NCBI GenBank assembly: GCA_036924085.1
Contig: JAVGWX010000011.1
Location: 24,566,739 to 24,630,738, forward strand
Direction: 5' to 3'
DNA: 64,000 nt
Source of the DNA: Ariolimax columbianus
Taxonomy: Eukaryota; Mollusca; Gastropoda; Stylommatophora; Arionidae
Below are positions 34,952 to 45,999 of this stretch, piece by piece. The number at the start of each line of letters is the position of its first letter. Within the stretch, counting starts at the first letter, position 1. Made by a program: the position numbers and the translations under genes. The notes beneath the pieces were generated by a model. That model saw only the letters and a list, made by a program, of their open reading frames with translations, searched no databases and was not told the origin of the DNA.

Positions 34952-36049
34952 CTATTTATCTTTAATTTTATTAGATATCGCTAGGCACTTACGTACCACA
35001 AGTCTATATTTGGAGTTGACAGTCATGTAGACAAAGAGACTCATAGAGGATCCCAAAGTTGTACTGATTGACGCCACTACCCACAACATACTGCTTAGGT
35101 TTCTCTGACCTCCAATGTTCATTTTTGGAACTGTATGGTATACTGTTATGGTCATATACGTTGGTATATTACAAGTTATTAATATAGCTGCTAATACTAA
35201 TACGACATTTACAAGTCTTCTTTCTCGATAAGTAAACTTGGATGCCTGGGTGTTTCCGCTGCTTGTTGGAAAATCTTTGACCAGCGTGTTGTTTCTGACC
35301 TTTGTTAATGACTTCAGTGAGTAGCACATCCATATTGCGCACACAGTGACAACAGCATGCGACAGAAGTAACCAAATCACACCAACTGTTATATCGAAGA
35401 TGACCTCAACGTAGGCGGTATTTTGGTCAAAAATGATTGTAAACACGTCACGAAAAGCTACTGTAAAATTCTGATTTTTATAAATATACGCTTCTCTTAT
35501 CCATTGGATATTGTCTGTAATGTATATTGGAACGTAGAGAGCGATGTGTACAGCACAGATTGTCAATAGGACGAGAGCACAGCGAAACCTCGTGAATATA
35601 TGTTTAACTTTAAATGGAGAAACCACACAGAGACATCTTTCTATTGAGATCATAGCGGTGATCCAACACGAAACACGGTAGAGCGCGTTGATGACCCAAC
35701 CAATTGTAATATTTCCGAGGGACCAGAAATCAATAGGGCTTTTTGGATATAGGATCTCCACAACATACAACACACAACTTAACAGTTGGAAAAATGCGTA
35801 AAGACAGTCTACGCAAGAGTGGGCTAACAGCCCAACACTCATGCTGTCTTTGAGACCAAGTTTGAAGAAGACAAAAATGTTGACGATGTTACTGACAATA
35901 CCACCCAGAGAGACGCATCCTTTTACAACAACCGTCAGAATTATCTGTAAAATTTTCATAGCACTGTCATCTATAATCTGTGGTAGAGCTCTATCTTGAT
36001 CGTTGATGGTGTGAAGGACAAGTCTCGGTCCATGGTTTAAACATGCCAT
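34952..36049 (-). CDS. Rhodopsin-like 7TM receptor, chemosensory-receptor-like, intact
   Basis: An uninterrupted 365-codon frame, the only convincing intact host gene here. Seven hydrophobic segments lie at about residues 33-62, 70-97, 112-143, 155-178, 214-243, 277-303 and 317-343. TM1 has Asn57 and TM2 Asp81 at the usual polar sites. TM3 ends SIERCLCV (ERC in place of DRY). TM6 has CNIPTYM with its Pro but no CWxP Trp. TM7 ends SLFVYMTVNSKYR, with the Tyr of NPxxY kept but not the NP. A short tail follows (RKCLAISNKIKDK). An N-glycosylation sequon (NFT, 194-196) lies in extracellular loop 2. The layout fits class A receptors and resembles the lineage-specific, single-exon chemosensory receptors of gastropods; ligand unknown. 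A later Met31 could also serve as start, but the first Met leaves a normal-length N-terminus. Related copies at 59.7-60.8 kb and 38.5 kb. Confidence 0.88.
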   Translation of the reverse strand: MACLNHGPRLVLHTINDQDRALPQIIDDSAMKILQIILTVVVKGCVSLGGIVSNIVNIFVFFKLGLKDSMSVGLLAHSCVDCLYAFFQLLSCVLYVVEILYPKSPIDFWSLGNITIGWVINALYRVSCWITAMISIERCLCVVSPFKVKHIFTRFRCALVLLTICAVHIALYVPIYITDNIQWIREAYIYKNQNFTVAFRDVFTIIFDQNTAYVEVIFDITVGVIWLLLSHAVVTVCAIWMCYSLKSLTKVRNNTLVKDFPTSSGNTQASKFTYRERRLVNVVLVLAAILITCNIPTYMTITVYHTVPKMNIGGQRNLSSMLWVVASISTTLGSSMSLFVYMTVNSKYRLVVRKCLAISNKIKDK

Positions 36050-36199
36050 TTTTCAGTTGAAATTCTGATGATATATTAGGCACAACCAAATCTGTTCCTT
36101 TCAACGCCGATATGATTGCAGAGGACAAGACTCCTATAGCTGAGCAAACACACGTAAAGTGTCGTAGATTCTGTTCTGTTTTTTTCTGAAAATATAACA

Positions 36200-36350
36200 C
36201 CTATAAATTAATCAATCTCTGCCGAAGACGGATGTATCGGACCGAAAGATGCAAATATCGCAGTGAGCTGTAAACTAGCAACACAACGCATTTCATTCTC
36301 CGGACTACATCCTGCTGCTTGTTAAGCCCTGCTTGGAGTTTGGTAGCGGG
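36200..36350 (-). repeat. Interspersed repeat family C, partial copy 3
   Basis: The reverse complement shares ATGTAGTCCGGAGAATG, GCGTTGTG, TGCGATATTTGCA and CTTTCGGTCC with the copies at 26.8 and 50.2 kb. It begins with TTCTCAATCTCCCGC. About 150 bp remain. Sequence between it and the receptor start (36050-36200) has no recognisable feature. Confidence 0.78.
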
Positions 36351-36369
36351 AGATTGAGAATGTACACAG

Positions 36370-37790
36370 AAGAAGACGAAACAATCTAAAATGTAACACT
36401 CTAAAATGTAGCACTCTAAGATGCAACAGTCTAAAATTTGACACCCTAATATTTAACTATCCAAAATATAACACTCTAAAATGCAATAATCCTAAATTAA
36501 GACAATCTAATATATAACTCTCCAAAAATAGCACTCTAAAATGTGAAAATCTAAAATGTGACAATCTAAAATGTAACTTCCCAAAACGGAGCACTCTTCT
36601 TCTTCTTCTTCTTCTTCTTCTTCTTCTTCTTCTTCTTCTTCTTCTTCTTCTTCTTCTTCTTCTTCTTCTTCTTCTTCTTCTTTGTACGCTGTCAAACGTC
36701 AACCCGTATTTTTTCGAAAAAGCAGCTGTCATCCTGAGGATGTTGACACATCCATAGAGCTTGTCTCGTGTTGCCACTGGTGATGGCCACATGTGCTTTC
36801 TCTGGTTCTCGTATTTCGGGCAATTTTGCAGCAGATGTTCAGCGGTCATTTTTCCGGTACCACAACTGCATTCGTCAGTGCCACCTATCTTCAGCTTATT
36901 GAATAGGTGGTACCTCAGTCTGTTGTGGGCTGTGCGGAGTCTGAAGACCATGGCCTGCTCTCTTCTATTCAATTAGTAATAGGCATAATGTTTTGTGTAG
37001 CCAGAATGTTCTGTTTCCCATTTGGCCATGTATCTAGTCCTAATAAATCTTTTGAACTCTTCGTAGGTCACACTAGAATCTGGTTGTGGTAGTCTTGCAC
37101 CTTCTTGTGCCAGTCTGTCTGCCTCCTCGTTGCCTTGGATGTTTCAGTGAGATGGAACCCACTGTACCACTACTCTTTTTGGTGCGGACTGCTGGCATGG
37201 TTGACAGAGTACTGCTATTAAATCATTAAGTTCAGTATTTTTCTGGCTTGTAAGTGCTGTGACTACGGCCAGGGCATATGTGAATAGGATTATCTGGCTT
37301 TCATTTCTTTTGCCTGTCAGAATTGCTTCTGCAGCAGCCCTCAGTGCCTCTGCCTCAGCTCTGAAATTGCTTGAGCATTTTCCAGTTTCTACTGACAGTG
37401 TTACGTAGCACTCTAAAATGTAACAATCTAAAATGTGACACACTAAAATGCAACACTCTAAAATACGACATTCTAAAATTCACAATCTAAGTGCAACAAT
37501 CCAAAATGTGAAACTCTAAAATATAGCACTCCAGAACGTAACACTCTAAAATGTAACACTCTTAAGTGTAACACTAACAAATTTGACACTCTAAAATGCA
37601 ACACAAAAATAAGCCATTCTAAAGTGCAGCACTCTAAAATGTAACAATTTAAAATGTAGCACTCTGAAGTGTAACAATCTAAAATGTGATACTCTAAAAT
37701 GTATCACTCTGAAATGTAACTCTCTGCAATGCAACACTTCAAAATGTAGCACTCCTTAAATGCAACTCTCAATCTAAAATGACCACACTC
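36370..37790. repeat. Degenerate 15-bp minisatellite split by a LINE
   Basis: Units of about 15 bp (ACTCTAAAATGTAAC and variants) run at 36375-36595 and again at 37403-37785. The gap is filled by a minus-strand LINE. The unit is variable, so the array is old. Confidence 0.9.
36597..37403 (-). mobile_element. RNase H-bearing LINE, copy 3, with expanded (GAA)n tail
   Basis: A 5'-truncated copy of the 54-kb LINE, inserted into the 15-bp array. On the minus strand it starts within RNase H (KCSSNFRAEAEALRAAAEA at about 37380), continues LFTYALAVVTALTSQ (the usual LLTDAL Asp is Tyr), WVPSH, then after stops and frameshifts MNRREQAMVFRLRTAHNRL and the ECSCGTGKMTAEHLLQNC knuckle. It ends in the 3' tail, here an uninterrupted (TTC)n on plus of about 28 units (36598-36682) against 4-6 in other copies. 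The open frames of Arg or Glu runs across this tail are artefacts. Confidence 0.93.
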
Positions 37791-38284
37791 AATGAAAAGG
37801 TTTGATCGAACGAAAACATTCCTATCGAAATCAAATGGCTAATCAAATTAAGCAATATTCTGGATAGAACAACATAAGAAGACAGGCAGATCGCAACATC
37901 AAAAGAGTAATTCAGAATATAAAGCTACGAAAACCAAACTCAATACAAGAATAACTCTCTTCAGACTTTTGTTGTTGCTTAGATGTTTGCCTCACTAGTT
38001 TCTACTGGCGGAGGCGCGCCATTTTCCACCCCAGACCGTAGTCCATTGGGCGATATCAGGACGCATAAACCAGTGCTTGGATGCATGTGTGCATCTGTAT
38101 GTACCTATGCTAGGTTTGTGCGCCCTCAGAAGCTAGCCCAACCAAAGTGCAATGGAAGGGCTTTACCACGAGGGCGCGTGTGAAAGTTGTGCAAGGGTGT
38201 GACTGTAGGATAGAGTCAAATGAAACAGAGTGAGGTAAGAAGAGAGAGGACCCAGAGTTCCCTCTCTTCAGACAACAAGATCTT
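37791..38284. other. No recognisable gene
   Basis: A 66-codon plus frame at 37983-38183 has no family pattern. The rest is unassigned. Confidence 0.5.
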
Positions 38285-38480
38285 AATTAATATACGTGTA
38301 CACAGGCAGGTAAGTAGATAAGAAGTTTCGTAAGTAAGTAAGTAAGGCAGGTAAGAAGGTACGTGAGTCTGTACTTAAGTGGGTAGGTAGGTGTAGATAA
38401 ATATGTAGAAAATTAGGTGCGTAAGTATGATAATAAGTAGGTGAGTAGATACGCTTGTAAATAAGTTAGTCAGTAAATGA
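38285..38480. repeat. Degenerate (GTAA/GTAG)n tract
   Basis: Loose tetranucleotide repeats built from GTAAGTA and GTAGATA words, with many interruptions. Confidence 0.8.
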
Positions 38481-38539
38481 TTTAGGCAAAGCCTTTATAG
38501 AATATCCGTTGTAGCAAAGATAAATGCCCCGGCTCACAC

Positions 38540-38840
38540 AATGGTTCTCATGTTTTGTTGACCTCCAGCAGCAATTTCAGGAACTGTATGGTACACCGTT
38601 ATGGTCATATATTTTGGTATATTACAAACTATTAATAAAACTGCCAAATGAAGCACGACTTTAAGAAGTTTTCTTTCATGGAAATTCAATTTGGATGCCT
38701 AAGGGTTTTCATTGGCTTTTTGTTGTTCTTATCTCAGCTATTCGCTTTTGACTCGTGATCATGTTTTTAGTAAGTAGACTTTCTGTATCCATCGCAAAGT
38801 GAACCCTTTATACGATGAACACGTGACACAAACTGTTATA
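38540..38840 (-). pseudogene. Receptor relic: TM6 region of a 7TM receptor
   Basis: From about 38700 to 38540 the minus strand reads ASKLNFHERKLLKVVLHLAV, then LLIVCNIPKYMTITVYHTVP and a GGQQNMRTIV end. This matches residues 269-320 of the intact receptor at 34.95-36.05 kb, including CNIP and TVYHTVP. Worn similarity to the TM5-TM6 loop continues to about 38840. The remaining domains are gone and a stop follows, so this is a dead paralogue fragment. Confidence 0.85.
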
Positions 38841-38929
38841 TGTGCTTTGTCTACCTAGACAAAGAATACGAATCCACTAGTTCATCCAATGGGCAAACAT
38901 GTTCAAACTGTTCGGCTAAGTCCATTAAT

Positions 38930-39130
38930 TATTGCTGAATACATTATGTACATTAATTATTACTGCATACATTAATTATTGCTGCATACAGTATGTACAT
39001 TAATTATTGCTACATACATTATGTGCATTAATTATTGCTGCATACAGTATGTCTATTAATTATTGCTGTATACATTATGCACATTAATTATTGCTGTATA
39101 CATTATGTACATTAATTATTGCTGCGTACA
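38930..39130. repeat. 28-bp tandem repeat, about 7 copies
   Basis: Unit ATTAATTATTGCTGCATACA then TTATGTAC, with one shortened unit near 38965. Confidence 0.93.
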
Positions 39131-39313
39131 TTATGAGCAACACATCGCACCAATGACAGGACGCTGTATTTCTTACAGACACAACGTCAGTTCTGCAGGC
39201 TCTCAAGAATGACAAATTGTCAGAGAATAACAAATCTTACTTGAATAATTGCATACTTGAATCCTGGTATTCAATCAGGCAAGCTTGCCTGATACCAGGT
39301 AGCCAAACGCTGC

Positions 39314-39670
39314 TTGAAATTGTCCTTCGTCCTGGACTATCATGATAGTCTAAGGGCGTGGAACAAATCTTCTCTCGATCTACTTTTGAAGACCTCTTGG
39401 CAACTGCCAACAAAATGGAAACTCGCTTGGTACGGTCACATATCGAGATCAAATAGTTTTGCAAATACAATCCTCCACGGAAAGGTGCATGGCAGACGAC
39501 GAAGAGGCCGTTCCAAAAAGAGATGGGAGGACAACATAAAAGAATGGACCAATCTCCAACCAGAAAAGTCACAGGCAGCGGCATCTGACAGAGAAGGGTG
39601 ACGTGGCGTTGTGAGGATGTCTTCATGTGTGCCCCAACGACCTCACCGGTTACGGGATGACCTGACCTGA
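39314..39670 (+). pseudogene. LINE ORF2 C-terminal tail and 3' end
   Basis: A 95-codon frame reads TSWQLPTKWKLAWYGHISRS, then TILHGKVHGRRRRGRSKKRW, EDNIKEWTNLQPEKSQAAAS, the standard C-terminal tail of one RTE-like LINE group. After a TGA it still reads RGVVRMSSCVPQRPHRLRDD. The 3' end carries repeated GACCT (GATGACCTGACCTGACCT, 39656-39673). The RT core is absent. The same tail type appears worn at 1309-1500 on the minus strand. Confidence 0.85.
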
Positions 39671-41114
39671 CCTAATCTTGCTGGTGGGCGGCCACTCAGG
39701 CAGTTGTAGTTGTATGGCCACCAGAAAAAAACACTCTCCTGGTCCATCTATCATAGCTATGCGGGCCACATGGCCGGCTCATCTGTATTTTTTGCATTGA
39801 TACCGAGTCGACGACATTCCGGAATTCGGTTTGGTCAGGGATGCCGTTATTTCGGATATTGTCTCTTATGGGGATATTTATAACTGTTTGTGTCATGCTC
39901 TTTCGGTAATTCAGAGCTTATGTGCGTTTGATTTGCGCAGGCTCCAAACCTCACATCCATATACCATTGCTGGGATAACCATGCTATTGAAAATGTGAGG
40001 CCTGCCTTGACGTCCGTCATCTGCTTGAGTTTCGGTTTAATGCTGCTGAAGCTGAGCAAACCCGCCGTTATTCTTCTGCGAGAGATCTTCTTATCAATGT
40101 TGTGGTTGTTGTTGATTTAGAGGCCTAGGTAGATAAACGCATTGACAGTTTCTATGGGCTCGTCTTACACTGGCAGTTCCCCCGTAGTAGAAAGAGTTAC
40201 ACCGTAGGTCAATTGTTTTCTTTCTATTTATGTTAAGGCGAACCGACCGGTCTGGTTCATTCAGTTCGTTTAGACTCCGTTCGACTTCTGCAATGTTCTA
40301 GCTGAAGGTCACAATGTCGTCTGCTAAACGCAGATTAGAGAGCATCTAGCCATGTATTTTGAGGCCTCGATTCTGCTAGTTTAGAGAAATAAAAACTTCT
40401 TCAAGAGAGACTGGGAACAGTTTTAAGGAGAGGGTATACCATTGTCGTACTACTAGTTGTATATGTATGGATAGTGATTTGTGGAAAACGGTGATCTCAG
40501 TTGCGCAACTCTCATTTATCTTTACTGTAAGCTGGATGTACTTTTCGTTGGTACCCTCGTGCCTCAAGCCATTTACCACTGTCATTATTTCTCCGCTATC
40601 AAAGGCCTTTTTTGTAGTCTACAAATACAATGCGTAGGTGCATCTCGCTCACGCTATCTCCATCAATTGGTTGATCGTGTTGAGGTCGTCATTTGGGTAG
40701 TAGCCCTTCCTGAAACGTGCCTTTCTAATCTGCATGTGATGACTTTTGTGAACAGTTTATACATTGTTGATAGCATGCAGATTGGGCAGTAGTTCTCCAG
40801 AATTTCTCTGACACCATTTTTGTGTGGATCTTGATCGTCTTGAAGCACTTCCACTGCTCTGGTATTTGTCTTGCATAAAGGCCGAAGTTGACAAAGTGTG
40901 GCCAGTTGGCAGTCAAGCGTTTGTTTACGCCAAATTAGAGCAGTTTTGCAGTTGTTCCATACAGATCAGGCGATATGTTTTGCTTTTGGTGTTATGTCGA
41001 GTCTAGTGGCTTAGGATCTATATTTATTGGTTTATTGGTCCCTACTGTTTTTGATGCGAAGAGACCAGTGTAGAGATCCACCGGCTTCTTTGTGTATGAC
41101 AAGGACCAGAATAG

Positions 41115-41450
41115 AACTACTGCCCCACAGAAAGAATGTTGCAAAAGACGACTAACTGTGTCACATGGCACAACACCGGCCATGGTTAGGTGTTTTGATT
41201 AGAGCCGCATAGATTGCGCCAAATAGGCTGCAGGTCTACAATACTCTAGTGTTTGAGTCTTAAGATGAATTCGTACATTGGTTAACCCCCCTTCACGGCA
41301 CTTGTTCCAGCGCTATGGAGTAATAAGCTGCTTTAGCCTAGCCTACTAAGCAGTAAATCCTCCTCCCAGCAACATCCAGATCGTACGAGAGCTGGGAGCA
41401 ACACAAGGTTATCCGTCTTTGCAGAAGTACAGGTCAACTAAGAACAAATA
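41115..41450 (+). repeat. Interspersed repeat family A, copy 2
   Basis: Aligns with 20575-20905: AACACCGGCCATGGTTAG, AGGCTGCAGGTCTAC, AACATCCAGATCGTA, GAGCTGGGA, and ends GTACAGGTCAACTAAGAAC. Inserted in the RTE-like LINE between its endonuclease and RT parts. Confidence 0.87.
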
Positions 41451-42061
41451 ACTTTTATGATAATAACTCTCATCTCAGCGGCCTTTATCAGAAGTTGCAA
41501 GCTATATTGCACTTAATCATTTTTGGGCCTATGCCTGATCTTCTTATGTAGTTTGCAGATGGCGATCATTTCGAGCCCACACTGGCAGGGTTTACTTCAG
41601 CTGGTTTGCGTATTGTTGCGGCGATGGTGCAGATATTTAGAACGTTCCTAAGTTATTCTAGGTGACTGGTTGGAGATCCCGTGCATTGCCAATTTTGATT
41701 TTGAACAAAGTCCGCAGACCTCGCAGCATGTGTTGTTGTGGGCATCTGTGGGCGCTTCTTGAGGGGAAGAGTGTACATGTTTATTGTTGCTCTGATCGGC
41801 ATGTGATTGCTGCAAATGTAAAGTTAATGAGTGCCTCTGCATGCAGTCAATTTCAGTCTTGCTTTCCCAGTTTGGTGAATGCCATGTCCATCGCTTCCCA
41901 GTCGGGTTTTTAAGAATGTGTTCATGCTGTAGAGCTTGTGTAACACAGCAAAGATCATCAAGCGATCGCCTCTATTGTTTCTTTCGACGTCTAAGAAGCT
42001 GCCCAAGTAGGTTTTGTTCTCGCGTTGTGATCCGACACGTGTTGTTGTTGTCTGCAAATGC

Positions 42062-42418
42062 CCACAATGAGTGGTTTACTCTTTTGTGCGCCCTGAAATG
42101 GACGTGAAGTGGTCGGTTGCAGTAGCTTTTCTCATATCCCGAACGTGCTAATGAAGGTGACCAGGGTCATCTAGGCGGTTGTGCTATGCTTGGCTTCATC
42201 TACGAATCACTCACTACTATGGGGATCAGCTCGTTAGCCAGGCTGCTATGAAAACAGCCAATTTCCAGAGAGGGCTACTAGGAAACCAAGGCGATGGTCT
42301 TAACCAGTACTGTTTTACCCGACCCTGACTAACTTGTCTGGCCAGCATATTTTGCATGACCCTGACTAACATGTCCGATCAGTATATTTTGTCTGACTAG
42401 CCGTTAGTCTTCCTCCCC
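42062..42418 (+). repeat. Interspersed repeat family B, copy 2, with two tail units
   Basis: Core blocks GGTTTACTC, GGTTGTGCTATGCTTGGCTT and GTTAGCCAGGCTGCTATGAA match the 30-kb copy. Only about two 37-bp tail units are present (42310-42400). It interrupts the endonuclease of the RTE-like LINE. Confidence 0.87.
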
Positions 42419-42900
42419 GATACGTGTGTTAAAATCTTCAATCACGATTTGTTAAAATCAGGCTGTTGTAGATGTTTCTCTAGCTACTCGTAGAAACATT
42501 CCACTTAGTCTTCATCGTAGCCTTTATGTGGGTGTGCGGGGGTGGTGGTGGGGGGGGGAGTGGGAGGGGGTGGAGGCTCATAGCATTGTATTAGAAAGAT
42601 TGGCTTCCTCTGGTCTCTTGCTCGTAGCTTGAGTGGATCAATTCTGGAGGTGGCTGTCTGGACAGACTGGATGTTTGGTGCAAGTTTATCAGCAAAGATG
42701 AAGCCATAACCGCCAATGTTGTCCTGGCCTTCACCGGCACAACAAATGTAGTTCATCTCAATGTTCGGACCACTTTGAACGTGCTTCTGTCTGTTCACGT
42801 ATGTGACTGAGCCCGATGATGTCATACTTTATTGTTTTGAGTTGGTTGTATGTCTGGGTGTTCCAAAACCGCTTTTCAGGTTATATTGTAGGACTCGAAA

Positions 42901-43509
42901 GTTGGTCTTATCGGACTAATCGTTGACGTCAGAATCGTAATCAGTCTGTTGTCGTTGCCAGTCCGTGCCTTTAGCGCTCATGTGGGAATTTGTAGTAGAC
43001 TTGTGGTAGGTGACCTCTTTGCGGCTTACTAGGCTTTTAAAAGATGCAGCTCTGGATAATCCAACCTTAAGGCTTTCCCCTGCAATATCCCGCCCAGCAA
43101 ATGGTCTTTGGTGAACTAAAAGCCAAGAGAAGAGCAGTGTGCCAGTTCGGCATGAGAAATGAACATAATAGATGCAATAGCCACGTACACAGGCTACAAT
43201 TTGCTCCATCATCCATGTGTACGTGCAAGCAACCAGCAAAGACAGCCGACCGTATCCTTCAAGAGCTTTATTCTTAGCGAAATGAGTACTGAGCACTGAC
43301 CCACGAGATGAATCTTCACACAGAGTTGTTGGAACGCCTTGAAGAACACTTCGTAACACAAAATTTCATCTAGAGAATTGAGCTTCAGGTGTAGACGTAA
43401 TTTAAAATAACAACATCAAAGAACGAGAAGATCACTACTATTAAGATAACCATTTGAAAGTAGGTGATTTGAAAATAAAATGAAAAATACTGTAAACACT
43501 TGATGAAAT
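42901..43509. other. Unassigned; open minus frame of uncertain meaning
   Basis: A 147-codon minus frame (43359-42916) ends just upstream of the RTE-like endonuclease. It has no motif I recognise and could be LINE 5' sequence or chance. Confidence 0.35.
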
Positions 43510-43700
43510 GTTACTGGTCTGCATAAGTGGAACAGTCGTGCAGGATATGTTCTGGTGTTTGCTTAAGGGCTCGGCACTCGCACTTCTCTGAGATCCATTA
43601 TGTGGAAGTGCGCCTTGAGATTGAAAAGACCGGTTCTGAGTCTGAAGATCTTTCTTTGCCCATCTCTGCCAAGTTTGTCCATGCTGTCCATTTCTGGGTT
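43510..43700 (-). pseudogene. LINE RNase H C-terminal tail relic
   Basis: The minus strand reads FRLRTGLFNLKAHFHIMDLR, then in a neighbouring frame CECRALKQTPEHILHDC and STYADQ. The order FRLRTG, then C-x-C...H...C, is the end of an RNase H-bearing LINE ORF2, but of a different family from the 54-kb element. No other domain remains. Confidence 0.7.
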
Positions 43701-43954
43701 GTATTCTTTGTGCTGGTCTCTCTATTTCGTCTTCTTGGATTTTTTAAATGAAAGCCGTAATCCAATGTCAAAGTAAATCTAAATTTGATACTTACTGTAG
43801 CGTAGTTCACCCCCCCCCCCCCTTTCAATCCCAATCTAAAATGAAATATTAAAAGAAATACAATTACAAAAAAATTAATTATCTTTTTTTATGTCCTTTA
43901 ACATTATCGTCTGTCATGCACCCTTTCTTATTGAATATGTTACATTAGTGTTAC

Positions 43955-44720
43955 AAATCGACAGTCTACAATTGATAATTATAGCTACTGGCTGTGTTTC
44001 TGAGCCATTTAATAGTAAATATATTAGTGTTGAAGATATTAGTTGTTAGTTCTTAGTTGACCTGTACTTTAGGGGCAGGTCCCCTTGTGCAGGTCTCAGC
44101 TCTGGTATGAGCTGGATGTAGCCGGGAGAAGTGTTTTCCGCTTAACGGGCTAGGCTCGAGCAGCTTAATACTCCGCTGCGTCGGGACAAGTGTTTACGGA
44201 GGGTGGTTAACCGATGTGCGAGACCACCTTAATAGACTCAAACAATAGAGTAAAGTAGACCTGCAGCCTGTTACGCGCTATCTATGCTGCTCTAACCAAA
44301 CCACGTAGCCATGGCCGGTGTTATGCTTTGCAACACATAAGGTATTTAGTCTATATTTCATAATTCTAGCTACTATCTATGTTTCTGAGCCATTTAATAA
44401 TAAATATATTAGAGTTGAAAATCTACAGCCTGCATTATATAGTTGTATCTACATGCTATGTTTCCGAGCGATTTAATAGTACATTTGTTAGTTTTGAAGA
44501 TCTACAGTCTACATTTGATAGTTCTAGCTACCTTCTTTGTTTCTGAGCCATTAATACAAAATCTATTAGTGTTGAAGATTTACATTCTACGTTTGATAGT
44601 TCTATCTACATCCTATGTTTCTGAGCCACTTCATAGTAAATATATCAGTGTTGAAGATCTACAGTCTACATTTTATAGTTCTAGCTATATTCTATGTTTC
44701 TGAACCATTTTTTAGTAAAT
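43955..44720. repeat. 79-bp tandem repeat split by a family A insertion
   Basis: Units of about 79 bp (CTATGTTTCTGAGCCATTTA, then ATAGTAAATATATTAGTGTT, then a GAAGAT..CTACAGTCTAC part) lie at 43955-44055 and 44345-44720. The family A copy sits between them. Short open frames at 44443-44854 follow the repeat and are not genes. Confidence 0.9.
44062..44345 (-). repeat. Interspersed repeat family A, copy 3
   Basis: Reverse complement of the 20.6- and 41.1-kb copies: CCATGGCCGGTGTTAT, CTGCAGCCTGTTACGCGC, GACCTGTAC at the outer edge. Inserted in the 79-bp array. Confidence 0.87.
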
Positions 44721-45860
44721 ATATTATATTCTTGTTCAATATAATACTCAAAGTTTCCGAAATGTTTCCTGGAAACAACAGAATGTTCAGGTGTCTGATT
44801 ATTGTTGAACTTTATTACAATGTAACGAATCTTTGGCGTCGATTCTTAACATAACAGCACAGTAACATGTTATCCCCATGCTTATCCGTGGTTTTGTATA
44901 AATTGCAATTCTTTTTCTCATGAGAACAAACTATTATTTTATTGTGTGAAAAGAACAACTAAAAGTAGTACATCAAACATTTTGCGTAGCTTTGACTATA
45001 ACCAACACTGAATTATTTTTTAATCTTCTATCCTGGGTCCAAATATGGCAGTGATCAGAAATCACGATTCGCATGTCTCGTAGCATCTCCCGCCCAAGTC
45101 TACCTCGCCTACATGTTAGTGGATCCTATTATACCCAATAATCTTGTCAAAGTTTGGGTATTAACGACAGTGGGACGTAATATGGGACTGCAAGGTTAAA
45201 ACGAAGTAAAAGCTGTTATCCAGATAGGGGAGGTGGAACACATTCCACATCAGAACAGGTGCTGAAGACAGAAGTACGGAACCAGTACGCGCACCAGCAA
45301 CCATTGTACCATGCAGCCCACCCGGCCCTATTTGTGTGTATGTCTATCCAAAAGGCCAATTGCGAAAGTGAGGTAGAAGGCAATTATTCCGTTCTACATC
45401 AAGCACAAGGACCCCAACTGCATTTGGTCTCTTACGAAAGAACTCTGCCCGTGCTTTGGTTGATTCTGTAGCAACATGTTTTGTACGACGAGCTTGCCAG
45501 CCTCATGGACGCCCACACTTTTTACTTAATGTTCTGAACATTCTTCCCCCTATTCATCCAGTCATTTTTCTAGTAAGTGGAGTAAATATCGCACACTGCG
45601 TCTATATTACTCTAATCGGTTTACAAGGAAGTCTGAATACAATTATTTTTGTACACTGTCAATGTCAATTATTTTTACACGGTGAGGTTGCCAGTTCAAT
45701 GAACATCCCTCCTTCGTAGTCTTGTATTATATAGGGGACAGAAAACAGTAGCCATATTCTGTTTACTCTGGTATCCACCCGGGTTTCAATGATTGTTGAG
45801 ATAATATCATACACTTCGGAGATAAACAAAGGTGACAAGCAATTGCATGATGTCTTCCAC
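44721..45860. other. No recognisable gene
   Basis: Short frames at 45259-45471 and 45456-45719 lack any family pattern. Nothing supported. Confidence 0.5.
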
Positions 45861-45864
45861 TTGC

Positions 45865-45935
45865 AGATACCACTATATGGTATTGGGACAAACAGCAGGA
45901 GCCCATGGGCTGTTGGATCAATCGCCGTCCAACTA
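45865..45935 (+). pseudogene. Short LINE tail relic
   Basis: About 70 bp reads TCRYHYMVLGQTAGAHGLLD. The same ending, at similar DNA sequence, is at 57970-58040 behind an RNase H tail. Only the final codons of the LINE ORF survive. Confidence 0.6.
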
Positions 45936-45999
45936 ATCAGCATACGGCTTTTTGTCATTTCCCATTGTCATCTATTTCATCTTTCTTTGACAATTTGCA

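Larger units (their letters stand above)
39690..42900 (-). mobile_element. RTE-like LINE, decayed, with two nested insertions
   Basis: Minus-strand order from the right: endonuclease start (YDIIGLS-like, about 42830), then GEGQDNIGGYGFIFADKLAP and RIDPLKLRARDQRKP (42500-42780); a family B insertion (42062-42418); endonuclease end with NRGDRLMIFAVLHKLYSMN and TFLKTRLGSDGHGIHQTGK (41850-42060); a family A insertion (41115-41450); RT fingers with ARQIPEQWKCFKTIKIH (about 40840-40900) and NYCPICMLSTMYKLFTKVI; a palm remnant; and the tail DNIRNNGIPDQTEF and DRWTRRVFF (39700-39890). Frames change many times. The element is inactive. Clade assignment (RTE-like) rests on pattern only. Confidence 0.85.

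Noticed and set aside
36457..36972. Frames with long Arg or Glu runs
   Set aside because: They cross the (TTC)n tail of a LINE. Only the RNase H-like part belongs to a former protein.
37983..38183. 66-codon plus frame as a small gene
   Set aside because: No family pattern or supporting signal. Its length is expected by chance.
42916..43359. 147-codon minus frame as a host gene
   Set aside because: It lies just upstream of an endonuclease relic, has no recognisable motif, and is short enough to be chance.
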